Position numbers and translations under genes: made by a program
Shown here: positions 7,557 to 15,072 of the stretch, piece by piece
Layout: the number at the start of each line of letters is the position of its first letter
How positions within the stretch are numbered: position 1 is the first letter of the stretch
Notes under the pieces: generated by a model
Database searches by the model: none
Told to the model about the DNA's origin: nothing
Seen by the model: only the letters and a program-made list of their open reading frames with translations
DNA from: Fidelibacterota bacterium
Lineage (GTDB): Bacteria > Fidelibacterota > UBA2242
DNA: 15,810 nt
Reading direction: 5' to 3'
Assembly: GCA_016936335.1 (NCBI GenBank)
Contig: JAFGXZ010000313.1
Coordinates: 1-15,810, forward strand

Positions 7557-9173
7557 ATGACAATAATCGCAAATAAAAAACAATTTATGTTGTATATCGT
7601 TATGCTGGCCGTGATCATCGTGATCTTTAACTTTGTATCACGAGCCCTGTTTGTTCGTTTTGATCTGACGGAAAACAATATGTACTCTTTGTCGAATTCC
7701 AGTAAAAAGGTGATCGAGAAACTGGATGATCGCATGGTTGCCAAAGTGTTTTTCTCAAAGGATATTCCCGGGCAGCTCGCAAATTCTCGGCGTTATTTGC
7801 AGGATTTGCTGGAGGAGTATGAAGCCTATTCCAAAGGCCGTTTTCATTTTGAATTCATTGCGCCCGATGACAATGAAGATGCTCAGGCCGAAGCCCGCAG
7901 CTATGGGATTCCACCGATGCAGGCCCAGGTCATTGAAAATGATAAACTGGAAATTAAAAATATCTACATGGGTATGGTTTTGTTGTACAACGATAAAAAG
8001 GAAACAATTCAGGCTATTCAGACCGATGAAGGGCTCGAATATTTACTGACCGCCTCCATTAAAAAACTGGCGGCCACGGACATGAAAACTGTTGGAATTG
8101 TTTCCTCGGATAATCAGAACATCGCTACGACGAAGTTGCAGGAACAGCTCCGGCAAACTTACAATGTGCGGACGGTTTCGCTGGATACTGAAATTCCATT
8201 GGATATTCACACTCTGCTGTTGAATGGTTTCCAGGATTCGGTTTCCATTGACCAGTTGTATAATCTTGATCAGTATCTTATGCGAGGCGGCAAATTGTTT
8301 GTTGGTCAGGCGCACCAGGCTGATCACCTTCAGGAGGGCTATGCTTCGGAGATAAAATCGAATATTTTTGATTTTTATAAGCATTACGGATTAAAAATCG
8401 GTAGCGATCTGCTTATTGACCAACAATGCGGCCAGATCAGTATTCAGCAACGCCGGGGATTCTTTTCATTTGCCAGTGCAGTTAATTATCCGGTATTTCC
8501 ATTGATTCACAATTTTAATTCCGAAAACCTGATCGTTAAAAACCTCGAGCAGGTTAGGGCATTTTTTGTGAATGAGGTTTCGGCATCTGACTCAACTGTG
8601 CAGTTCACGTCATTAATGAGGACATCGGATAAAACCGGTGCGATCTCGCCGGGAATGGTGCCACAGATGACACCTTATGGGCAGTATAATATGGTGGAAG
8701 GCTATAATATTTCGCCCCATATTCCCAGTTCCCAGATGAATAATCCGGCGATGACATCATTTCCATTGAAATCCAAGACTATTGCCGGTATGGTGGAAGG
8801 ATCCTTCCGGAGCTATTTCGCGGATAATCCGGATTATAATCAGAAAGACAATTTTCTTTCAATGGGTGAAAATGCCCAGATTCTGCTGATTGCGGATATT
8901 GAATTCTTCAATGATAATCGGGCCGGTGGCATTCCGGAAAATACGGATTTTATTCTGAACAGCATTGACTATCTCTCCGGTGATCAGGAACTGGTAGAAA
9001 TTCGTTCGAGAACGGTCACCGCCAGACCGCTGGATCAGCTATCGGACGGTTCTCGCCGTTTCTGGAAGTGGTTGAATATTATTCTTCCGGCATTGCTGGT
9101 GATTGTATTTGGTTTATTACGCTGGAGAAAGAATGTCAGTAAACGTAAATTGCTGGAGGGGCTCTATGGTTAA
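7557..9173 (+). CDS. GldG-like ABC auxiliary protein (module 1)
   Basis: The protein has 538 residues. An N-terminal membrane helix (about 8-30) is followed by R-F-D-L-T-E-N-N-M-Y-S-L-S, the hallmark entry of GldG/ABC-auxiliary proteins (resembling F-D-L-T-x-x-K-x-Y-S-L-S). A large extracytoplasmic domain follows, ending in a second helix near residues 507-525 and a short basic tail. GldG proteins form a membrane complex with GldF and GldA. The segment rich in Pro, Met and Gln around residues 375-405 is unlike the module 2 paralogue. The last 8 bases overlap the DUF4340 start at 9166, showing translational coupling. Confidence 0.88.
   Translation: MTIIANKKQFMLYIVMLAVIIVIFNFVSRALFVRFDLTENNMYSLSNSSKKVIEKLDDRMVAKVFFSKDIPGQLANSRRYLQDLLEEYEAYSKGRFHFEFIAPDDNEDAQAEARSYGIPPMQAQVIENDKLEIKNIYMGMVLLYNDKKETIQAIQTDEGLEYLLTASIKKLAATDMKTVGIVSSDNQNIATTKLQEQLRQTYNVRTVSLDTEIPLDIHTLLLNGFQDSVSIDQLYNLDQYLMRGGKLFVGQAHQADHLQEGYASEIKSNIFDFYKHYGLKIGSDLLIDQQCGQISIQQRRGFFSFASAVNYPVFPLIHNFNSENLIVKNLEQVRAFFVNEVSASDSTVQFTSLMRTSDKTGAISPGMVPQMTPYGQYNMVEGYNISPHIPSSQMNNPAMTSFPLKSKTIAGMVEGSFRSYFADNPDYNQKDNFLSMGENAQILLIADIEFFNDNRAGGIPENTDFILNSIDYLSGDQELVEIRSRTVTARPLDQLSDGSRRFWKWLNIILPALLVIVFGLLRWRKNVSKRKLLEGLYG
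9155..9161 (+). promoter_or_regulatory. Ribosome binding site GGAGGGG deciding the DUF4340 start
   Basis: GGAGGGG ends 4 bases before the ATG at 9166, which is followed by a charged-hydrophobic N-terminus. The upstream in-frame start at 9103 would add residues that do not look like a membrane anchor. Confidence 0.8.
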
Positions 9174-9684
9174 GAAACAAAATCTCTGGATGAAATATGT
9201 TCTTCTGCTGGCAGTTGCCTTATTGCTGTTGCTGGTGGTTTCGCTGAAGAATCGTCGCTATCAACCGAAAGTGACCGATGTTTTCGATATAAAAGTTGAA
9301 GATGTCAATGCGTTCACAATTAGTAAAGACACCCTATCGGTGACATTGCTGAAAAGTGATACCAGCTGGGTATTTGCCGATCCGGACACAGGAATTGTTA
9401 AAGATACAAAGATTGAGAATTTCTTTAAGAATGTGGTTGAAGCGCAGAAATCCGGTTTTGTGACGAAAAATTCTGAAAAATACGACCAATATAATGTGTC
9501 CGGTGAAAAGGGTTTGAAGGTTGATCTGAAAAAGGGGGAGTTTATCCTCGGAACAATCTATCTGGGTCGTTCAAAGACCAGTTGGTCTCAAGATTACATC
9601 CGCTATCCCGATGATCCGAAAGTCTATACAAGCCAGAAAAAAATGCTCAGTTATGCAAGTGAGCGGGCATCTTTCTGGCGTTAA
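9166..9684 (+). CDS. DUF4340-type membrane-anchored protein, short form (module 1)
   Basis: The protein has 172 residues: M-V-K-K-Q-N-L-W-M-K, a hydrophobic anchor (about 11-26), then an extracytoplasmic domain with T-I-S-K-D-T-L-S-V-T-L-L-K-S-D-T-S-W-V-F, Y-D-Q-Y-N-V, L-G-T-I-Y-L-G-R-S and P-K-V-Y-T-S. This follows the DUF4340 repeat pattern. It ends at Ser-Phe-Trp-Arg, where family members usually continue through W-R-D-K into a second repeat. DUF4340 proteins commonly run to about 300 residues or more, so this one has about one repeat. No remnant of a second repeat is visible in the 33 bases before the next gene. Either a genuine short form or a C-terminally truncated copy; the coding frame is otherwise clean. 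DUF4340 proteins commonly follow GldG-like genes; function unknown. Confidence 0.72.
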   Translation: MVKKQNLWMKYVLLLAVALLLLLVVSLKNRRYQPKVTDVFDIKVEDVNAFTISKDTLSVTLLKSDTSWVFADPDTGIVKDTKIENFFKNVVEAQKSGFVTKNSEKYDQYNVSGEKGLKVDLKKGEFILGTIYLGRSKTSWSQDYIRYPDDPKVYTSQKKMLSYASERASFWR

Positions 9685-9717
9685 CCCATAGCCAGCCATC
9701 CACCGGAGAGGGGCACG

Positions 9718-10665
9718 GTGATTGAAGTAAAGGGGCTAAGCAAACAGTTTGGTGACATTCGGGCTGTGGATGATTTGACCTTCCAGGTAAAGAAAGGTGA
9801 AATCCTCGGGTTCCTTGGCCCGAATGCCGCAGGCAAAACCACAACCATGCGGATCATCACCGGCTTTATTCCGTCATCAAACGGGACAGTTTCTGTTGCC
9901 GGTTTTGATGTTTTTCATGATTCCATGGAAGTTAAACGGCGGATCGGGTATCTGCCGGAAAATCCACCACTGTATCAGGATATGCGGGTTGAAGATTACC
10001 TGGAATTTGTTGCAACTATTAAAGGCGTGAACCGACGTTCGGTAAATACTGAAATTTACCGGGTTGCCGAAAAATCGACAATTTTGCCGGTTATGGATAG
10101 TTATATTGCGACACTTTCCAAAGGTTTTAAACAGCGGGTCGGAATTGCCCAGGCATTGATTGGTGACCCACCGGTTCTGATCCTCGATGAACCAACCGTC
10201 GGTCTCGATCCGCGGCAGATTATCGAAGTGCGTGAATTGATTAAAAACCTGGCGCATGAACATACGGTCATTTTGTCAACCCATATTCTGCCGGAAGTTA
10301 GCATGATTTGTGACCGGGTGGTAATTATTAACGAAGGCCGGCTGGTAGTCGAAGATACTCCGGAAAACCTGACAGCCCGACTGAAAGGTTCTGAGACCAT
10401 TCGTGTGGAAGTCGAAGGTCCATCTGCTAAAATAATGAATGTTCTGCAGGCAATTCCGGAAATTCACTCTGTTATCTGCACTGCTTCCCGAGATGGCGGA
10501 ATATCGGAATTCAGCATCAGTAGCAATCTGGGGACAGATATTCGCCGGGAATTAGCGGCGACAATTGTGAAAAATGGCTGGGGACTATTGGGAATGAAAA
10601 TGGAAAACCTGAGTCTGGAAGATATTTTTCTGAAACTTACCACCAGTGAAGAAGGAATGAACTAA
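9718..10665 (+). CDS. ABC transporter ATPase, GldA-like (module 2)
   Basis: The protein has 315 residues, the same length as the module 1 ATPase and alignable without gaps over at least the first 190 residues. Walker A is G-P-N-A-A-G-K-T-T (34-42), the signature L-S-K-G-F-K-Q-R-V (133-141), Walker B V-L-I-L-D-E-P (153-159), and the switch His189 (S-T-H-I) is present. The N-terminal segments M-I-E-V, G-E-I-L-G-F-L-G-P-N and D-S-M-E-V/I are shared. This supports an ancient duplication of the module. The GTG start at 9718 is preceded by GGAGAGGGG. The stop shares one base with the next start (TAATG), implying coupled translation. Expected partner: the permease at 10665. Confidence 0.93.
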   Translation: MIEVKGLSKQFGDIRAVDDLTFQVKKGEILGFLGPNAAGKTTTMRIITGFIPSSNGTVSVAGFDVFHDSMEVKRRIGYLPENPPLYQDMRVEDYLEFVATIKGVNRRSVNTEIYRVAEKSTILPVMDSYIATLSKGFKQRVGIAQALIGDPPVLILDEPTVGLDPRQIIEVRELIKNLAHEHTVILSTHILPEVSMICDRVVIINEGRLVVEDTPENLTARLKGSETIRVEVEGPSAKIMNVLQAIPEIHSVICTASRDGGISEFSISSNLGTDIRRELAATIVKNGWGLLGMKMENLSLEDIFLKLTTSEEGMN

Positions 10666-11432
10666 TGCGGAACATTTTATCCATTTTCAGACGGGATTTC
10701 CGCTCCTATTTCACATCGCCGGTAGCCTATGTGGTTATTGGACTCTTCCTGCTAGTATCGGGAATATTTTATTATCTGCTGTTTTCCAGTTTTATGCAGT
10801 ACAGTTATGCTGCCATGATGCAGCAACAAGATGTTCCGGTCAATGTCAACCTGATGATGATCCGGCCGTTTTTGCTGAATATCAGTGTTATTGTTTTGTT
10901 TATGATTCCGATGCTTACCATGCGGGCATTTTCCGAGGACAAAAAAAATGGGACCATCGAACTTCTGCTGACGGTACCACTAAATAACTGGCAGATTGTC
11001 ATTGGTAAATTCCTGGCAAGTTATATTTTTTATGTAATAATGCTTGGATCTACAGCACTTTTTTTGATTTTCCTGTTTTGGTGGGGAAATCCTGAACCGC
11101 TACCGGTTTTAATAGCTTATATCGGACTGTTATTGCTGGGGGCTGCTTTGATCGCTGCGGGAAATTTTATATCGTCTTTGACCGAAAACCAGATTGTTGC
11201 CGCCGTGGGAACCTTTGGTCTGACAATGTTCCTGTGGATTGTCGGTTTTTCAGCAGATTTTACCGGGAGGATCCTTGGAAAAGTGCTGGAATATTTATCA
11301 ATTGTTACTCATTTTGAGGATTTCTCCAAGGGAATATTCGATACCAGCCATCTTGTTTTCTATGTATCTTTTACTTTTCTGATGCTTTACCTGACGTATC
11401 AATCCATTGAATCCTCACGGTGGCGGGACTGA
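10665..11432 (+). CDS. ABC-2 type permease, GldF-like (module 2)
   Basis: The protein has 255 residues and about six membrane helices. It opens with M-R-N-I-L-S-I-F-R-R-D-F-R-S-Y-F-T-S-P-V-A-Y, the GldF-type start shared with the module 1 permease. After the second helix lies M-R-A-F-S-E-D-K-K-N-G-T-I-E-L-L-L-T-V-P, the ATPase coupling segment. A longer first extracytoplasmic loop rich in Met and Gln (about residues 44-66) distinguishes it from module 1. Membrane channel partner of the preceding ATPase; substrate unknown. The next gene starts 4 bases after the stop. Confidence 0.9.
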   Translation: MRNILSIFRRDFRSYFTSPVAYVVIGLFLLVSGIFYYLLFSSFMQYSYAAMMQQQDVPVNVNLMMIRPFLLNISVIVLFMIPMLTMRAFSEDKKNGTIELLLTVPLNNWQIVIGKFLASYIFYVIMLGSTALFLIFLFWWGNPEPLPVLIAYIGLLLLGAALIAAGNFISSLTENQIVAAVGTFGLTMFLWIVGFSADFTGRILGKVLEYLSIVTHFEDFSKGIFDTSHLVFYVSFTFLMLYLTYQSIESSRWRD

Positions 11433-11436
11433 TCCG

Positions 11437-12945
11437 ATGAAGTTATATCGCTGGTTGTTGATCTTTGGTTTGGTATTGATTTCGGCAAGTATATTTGTTT
11501 ATTCAACGTTACATAGCTGGGATTTCAAATCGCTGGTAATGATATTAACCGGTGTGATCATTTTGATCATCGCTTTGTTTCGTCTGGAATTAGGACATAT
11601 CCTCGGAGACCGTCGTTCATTGTATGGCGGTAATATGATGCTTGTTATTATTCTGGTTTCAGCTATCCTGGTCCTTGTGAATTATATCTCGGCACGGTAC
11701 AGCTGGCGGGTGGACACCAACAGCGGCAAGACTTTTAGCCTGGCACCGCAGACGATTAACCTGTTAAAATCTCTGAAAAGTGATATTGAAATACTTATTT
11801 TTGATAAGCGCATGAATGCAGGCTCCACTGAAGACTTATTGAAAGAGTACGCGCACATTTCAAAACGGTTCAGCTATCGATTGATAGATCCCGATCAGAA
11901 GCCGGGTCTGGCAAATCAGTACAAAATCACTCAGTACGGCAGTTTGGTGGTTATCAGCGAAAATCATGAAGAAAAGCTTAGTCAAGCGACTGAAGAAGCC
12001 CTGACTAACGCTATTATCAAAGTTACCCGGGATAAAACCCGGCGGGTGGCGTTTGTTACCGGACATGGTGAACGAAGTATCAACAGTGCGGACCGGAGGG
12101 GATTTGCCAACGCGGCAACTGCGCTTGAAACTCAAAATTATATTGTCACGCAACTGCGCCTGACGGAAATGGATTCAATTCCCGGTGATATTTCAGTTAT
12201 CATTGTTGCAGGGCCGGAAAAAGACTATTTCAACGGTGAACTTGAACTGTTGACAAGATATCTGAAAAATGGGGGAAGCGCCCTGTTTTTAGTTGACCCG
12301 AAACCGGGTGTTGGTCTTCAAAAGTATCTACGAAAATGGAATGTTGAGGTCGGCAATGATATGGTTGTTGATGCCAGCGGTTTCGGGCGATTGCTGGGCG
12401 CCGGACCGGAAATCCCGCTGGTATCCGATTATGGTGATCATCCGATCGTGGAAAAACTGGACGGCCTGATGAGCTTTTTCCCTATGACTCGTTCAATTTC
12501 TGTAATAATTTCTAGTGATCAAAAAATATCTGTGACTGCAATTGCACGTACCGGGCAGACCAGTTTTGCAATCAACCAGGAGAAGGCTGGAAATATGGAA
12601 GATATTTCCATTGGTCCTGAAGATCGTCGCGGACCGATTGATATTGCCTGTGCAATGACTGTTTTGAGTAAAACAAATCAAGATACACGGATCGTTGTGG
12701 TCGGTGACTCCGATTTTGCCAGTAACGCTTACTATACCAACCAGGCCAACGGTGATTTATTCATGAATATAATCAACTGGCTGGTGGTTGATGAAGACCT
12801 GATTTCAATTCGGCCTAAAAACCCGGAAATGCGGACGGTCAATGTCACTCCCGGTCAAATGCGACTCGTCTTCTGGGTGACGATTATTGCATTGCCGGTG
12901 ATGGTATTTGCACTGGGGATCGTGGTATATCGCGGGAGACATTGA
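11437..12945 (+). CDS. GldG-like ABC auxiliary protein (module 2)
   Basis: The protein has 502 residues. It has three N-terminal hydrophobic helices (about 5-25, 32-50, 67-86), two more than module 1, then S-W-R-V-D-T-N-S-G-K-T-F-S-L-A-P-Q-T, the entry motif of ABC-auxiliary proteins. The extracytoplasmic domain includes V-A-F-V-T-G-H-G-E-R-S, R-Y-L-K-N-G-G-S-A-L-F-L-V-D-P and V-V-V-G-D-S-D-F-A-S-N, all typical of the family. A C-terminal helix near 475-495 closes it. The ATG at 11437 is chosen because the in-frame TTG at 11407 lies inside the permease gene. The stop is followed 3 bases later by the ATG of the broken DUF4340 gene. Confidence 0.88.
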   Translation: MKLYRWLLIFGLVLISASIFVYSTLHSWDFKSLVMILTGVIILIIALFRLELGHILGDRRSLYGGNMMLVIILVSAILVLVNYISARYSWRVDTNSGKTFSLAPQTINLLKSLKSDIEILIFDKRMNAGSTEDLLKEYAHISKRFSYRLIDPDQKPGLANQYKITQYGSLVVISENHEEKLSQATEEALTNAIIKVTRDKTRRVAFVTGHGERSINSADRRGFANAATALETQNYIVTQLRLTEMDSIPGDISVIIVAGPEKDYFNGELELLTRYLKNGGSALFLVDPKPGVGLQKYLRKWNVEVGNDMVVDASGFGRLLGAGPEIPLVSDYGDHPIVEKLDGLMSFFPMTRSISVIISSDQKISVTAIARTGQTSFAINQEKAGNMEDISIGPEDRRGPIDIACAMTVLSKTNQDTRIVVVGDSDFASNAYYTNQANGDLFMNIINWLVVDEDLISIRPKNPEMRTVNVTPGQMRLVFWVTIIALPVMVFALGIVVYRGRH

Positions 12946-12948
12946 TCC

Positions 12949-13912
12949 ATGAAGGGCAAGACAGCCCCGATACTAATATTCCTTTTACTGATACTAATTT
13001 TCGATGTAAACTTTGTTGATATAAAACGATCCGAAACCCAATCAAGACTGGCAGAATTAGAAATGTGATTGTTTAATGTTCCCGTTGGCAGTGTCAATTT
13101 CTACTCAATTATAAATCCAAGAACGGAAATTATTTTACGAAGAGAATCGGATACATGGATAATGACATCACCAATTCGGACTTTAGCTGATTCCAGTGCC
13201 GTTATTGAAAATCTGGCGTCGATTCTTGAAACAATAATTGAGAGAAAATCAGATACCGATAACTGATTTAAATGACTATGGATTGGCAGAACCGTGAGGA
13301 ATATTTCGATTTACGACTATCGATAATAAGATAATCCGACTAATTATAAGAAATGAAAATCCTACCAATGATTTTTATTATATTCAGATGGATGGTTCGG
13401 CTGATGTGGCCCTGGTTTCAAAATCTTTATGGAATTTTGTTAATCTAGAACCATTTGATTTGAGAGGCCACAAATTAATGCATATCAATCCGTTGGAGTT
13501 CGATAGGATTGTGATTCGTCGAAGCGATCTGGTCACAACTGTTCTTGAGAAACAGGAAGATGTCTGATGGCTGGTTTAGTCAGTCCGACGACTGGTAAAT
13601 ACTGATAATGTTCTCACGTTTCTGAATCGTTTTGCCTATGCCAGGATTCGTGAATTTATCGATGAATCGCCGGTGGATTTATCACCGAATGGCTTGGATT
13701 CCCTGTACTTGACGATTGATTTATTTTCCAAAAGTCAAGATCAATCGACGACTCTTATAATCGGCAATTCTGTGGACAAAGGCTCCGAATTGGTTTATGC
13801 ATATAACCGGTCGCTGAAATTGGTATTTTTGCTGGATAAATGGCTGGTTGACAATTTCGAAAAATCTGCTGATAATTTCTGAGATGTTGCTACGGATAAG
13901 TTCGAATTTTAA
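12949..13912 (+). pseudogene. Broken DUF4340 gene (module 2): one frameshift, five in-frame stops
   Basis: The ATG at 12949 opens a membrane anchor (A-P-I-L-I-F-L-L-L-I-L-I-F). The family pattern continues across all breaks: I-I-L-R-R-E-S-D-T-W-I-M, A-D-S-S-A-V-I-E-N-L, then D-Y-G-L-A-E-P, I-I-R-L-I-I-R-N, L-E-P-F-D-L-R-G-H-K-L, a second repeat with S-P-N-G-L-D-S-L, T-L-I-I-G-N-S-V and Y-A-Y-N, and finally D-K-F-E-F and TAA. Breaks: TGA 13066-13068; a one-base frame change near 13264, consistent with an inserted T (removing it restores D-N-D-L-N-D-Y-G-L); TGA 13295-13297; TGA 13565-13567; TAG 13577-13579; TGA 13880-13882. Without the extra base the span is 963 bases, exactly 321 codons. Every stop is one C-to-T change from CGA or CAG. 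The remaining open pieces (13069-13266 and 13673-13882) are fragments, not genes. The end overlaps the convergent gene's stop by four bases. Confidence 0.88.
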
Positions 13913-14964
13913 TTTTGTGCTTCTTTATATTTGTTAATATTCACTTTATAAGATGCTTCGTTGGGTGCTAACGCCACCGCTTTCTGCATGGCCTCAATGG
14001 CTTTATCCGTGTATCCGGCCTCAAAAAGCAGTTGCCCCAGTGTATCCCAGATAGAGTCGGCTTCCGGTTCGATTTCCAGGGCTTTCCGGGCAACGTTGAT
14101 TCCCCGTTCGTAGTAATCACTGACCTTATTTTGAAAAATGTACCAGGCGTAGCTGTTCATCATAGAGGCATTGTCCGGGAGTCCGATCAATGCTTCTTCA
14201 TAGGTGCGAATCACATTTGCCTGATCTTTTTTCTGACGGAAGAAGCGGGTTAGGCTGCTGTAAGCATAATATTTCATATGCTTATTGCTGCAGTTTTGGG
14301 CATAATGATGCAGATAGCCGGGATTATCTTCATTGAAAGCCTTTGATTCGGCGACATTGTATTCGGCTTCAAGATATATTTCGGAATCATGATCCGGTTC
14401 GAGGACGAGCACTTTTTCAAAATAGATCAGGGCATTTTCATCGTCACCACGATCGTTGTATTTATTGGCAATGTCAAAATTAAGTTTTGCATTATCGGTG
14501 TCAGATTTTACCCGGGCCAGCAGATCTTTTAACGTATTTTTACCGTTGCTGTAGTCTTTGACTAATTGAAAATACGGTTCCTTATTGCCATCGAATCCAA
14601 CAATTCGGTCAATCTCTTCACCCTCTACTGTAAAGAATATCATTGTAGGGTATCCGGGAACCAGCCACTGGTTGCGCAGTTTACGGCCGAGTTCGGTATC
14701 ACCGTCTAATTTCATGGCAACAAAATTTGAATTGATAAAATCCGCGAAATCTTTTGTCTTGAAGACCAACTGGTCTAATCGTTTGCAAGAGCCTCACCAA
14801 TCGGTGTAAAAATAGGCCAGCAGCAGTTTGCTGGAGTCCCGGGCCTGGATCCGGGCTTCGCTGAATTCAGTAACCTGAAAATTGACCGTCCCGATTTCCA
14901 CCGGCTTTTTTGCCGTACAGGCAAAGAGAAAAAGAATGGAAAATAAAATTAGTGTTTGTTTCAT
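13909..14964 (-). CDS. Selenocysteine-containing thioredoxin-fold TPR lipoprotein (UGA = Sec57)
   Basis: The full frame runs from ATG at 14964-14962 to TAA at 13911-13909, 352 codons, with one internal TGA at codon 57 (14796-14794). Residues 1-16 form a lipoprotein signal (M-K-Q-T-L-I-L-F-S-I-L-F-L-F-A-C, lipobox L-F-A-C). A thioredoxin-like domain follows: L-L-L-A-Y-F-Y-T-D-W, then TGA, then G-S-C-K-R-L-D, and the cis-proline loop V-P-G-Y-P-T (Pro106). The TGA occupies the first Cys of W-C-G-x-C, giving U57-x-x-C60. Residues from about 157 to the end are TPR repeats (for example A-L-I-Y-F-E-K-V-L-V-L-E-P and D-T-L-G-Q-L-L-F-E-A-G-Y). Homology-like sequence runs unbroken on both sides of the TGA. 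A cell-envelope thiol redox role is inferred. GAGGG just before the ATG is a modest ribosome binding site. The alternative is a Cys-to-stop mutation. A caller stopping at TGA would start at about 14769 and lose the signal and active site. Confidence 0.85.
14757..14793 (-). promoter_or_regulatory. Candidate bacterial SECIS element
   Basis: In bacteria the SelB-binding stem-loop lies in the coding region immediately after the UGA. Here an inner stem AGACC (14776-14772) pairs with GGTCT (14767-14763) around a four-base loop AGTT (14771-14768). An outer stem TCTTG (14790-14786) can pair with CAAGA (14761-14757), leaving nine unpaired bases on the 5' side and one on the 3' side. A guanine (14770) is the second loop base, with 23 bases between it and the UGA, within the range generally reported for bacterial SECIS elements. 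The structure was found by eye; folding energy was not computed. Confidence 0.68.
14794..14796 (-). other. In-frame UGA read as selenocysteine
   Basis: The codon lies 168 bases (56 codons) after the ATG at 14964 and is in frame with the downstream thioredoxin and TPR coding sequence. It stands between Trp56 and Gly58 of the active-site motif, the nucleophilic cysteine position of thioredoxin-fold proteins, where Sec replaces Cys in known selenoproteins. Confidence 0.82.
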
Positions 14965-14989
14965 AATCCCTCAACAGTTTCAATTGTTA

Positions 14990-15018
14990 AAGATAGCGGA
15001 ATAGATTATCAGGAACAA
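14990..15018 (-). promoter_or_regulatory. Possible promoter of the selenoprotein gene
   Basis: On the - strand TTGTTC (15018-15013) is followed after exactly 17 bases by TATCTT (14995-14990), about 25 bases before the ATG. Spacing is ideal for sigma70 but the hexamers match only partly. The 108-base divergent gap must hold promoters for both this gene and the U32 gene; for the latter only a weak TAAAAT at 15042-15047 is visible. Confidence 0.33.
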
Positions 15019-15072
15019 TGAATTTGTCCGCTTGTTTTTGGTAAAATGAGTCCGAATCGCTAACTTCCCGAT

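Noticed and set aside
13069..13266. Separate small gene of 65 residues
   Set aside because: It begins directly after an in-frame TGA and continues the DUF4340 pattern; it is a fragment of the pseudogene.
13673..13882. Separate small gene of 69 residues
   Set aside because: Same frame and family pattern as the rest of the broken DUF4340 gene on both sides; not an independent gene.
12949..13912. TGA codons in the DUF4340 frame as additional selenocysteines or a recoded TGA
   Set aside because: They fall at non-cysteine positions, one stop is TAG, there is a frameshift, and several neighbouring genes (clpB, BatD-like, module 2 permease and GldG-like) end normally in TGA.
13909..14769. Plain TPR protein starting at TTG 14769
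   Set aside because: This start lies in the middle of the thioredoxin domain; coding sequence with a signal peptide extends upstream through the TGA to the ATG at 14964.
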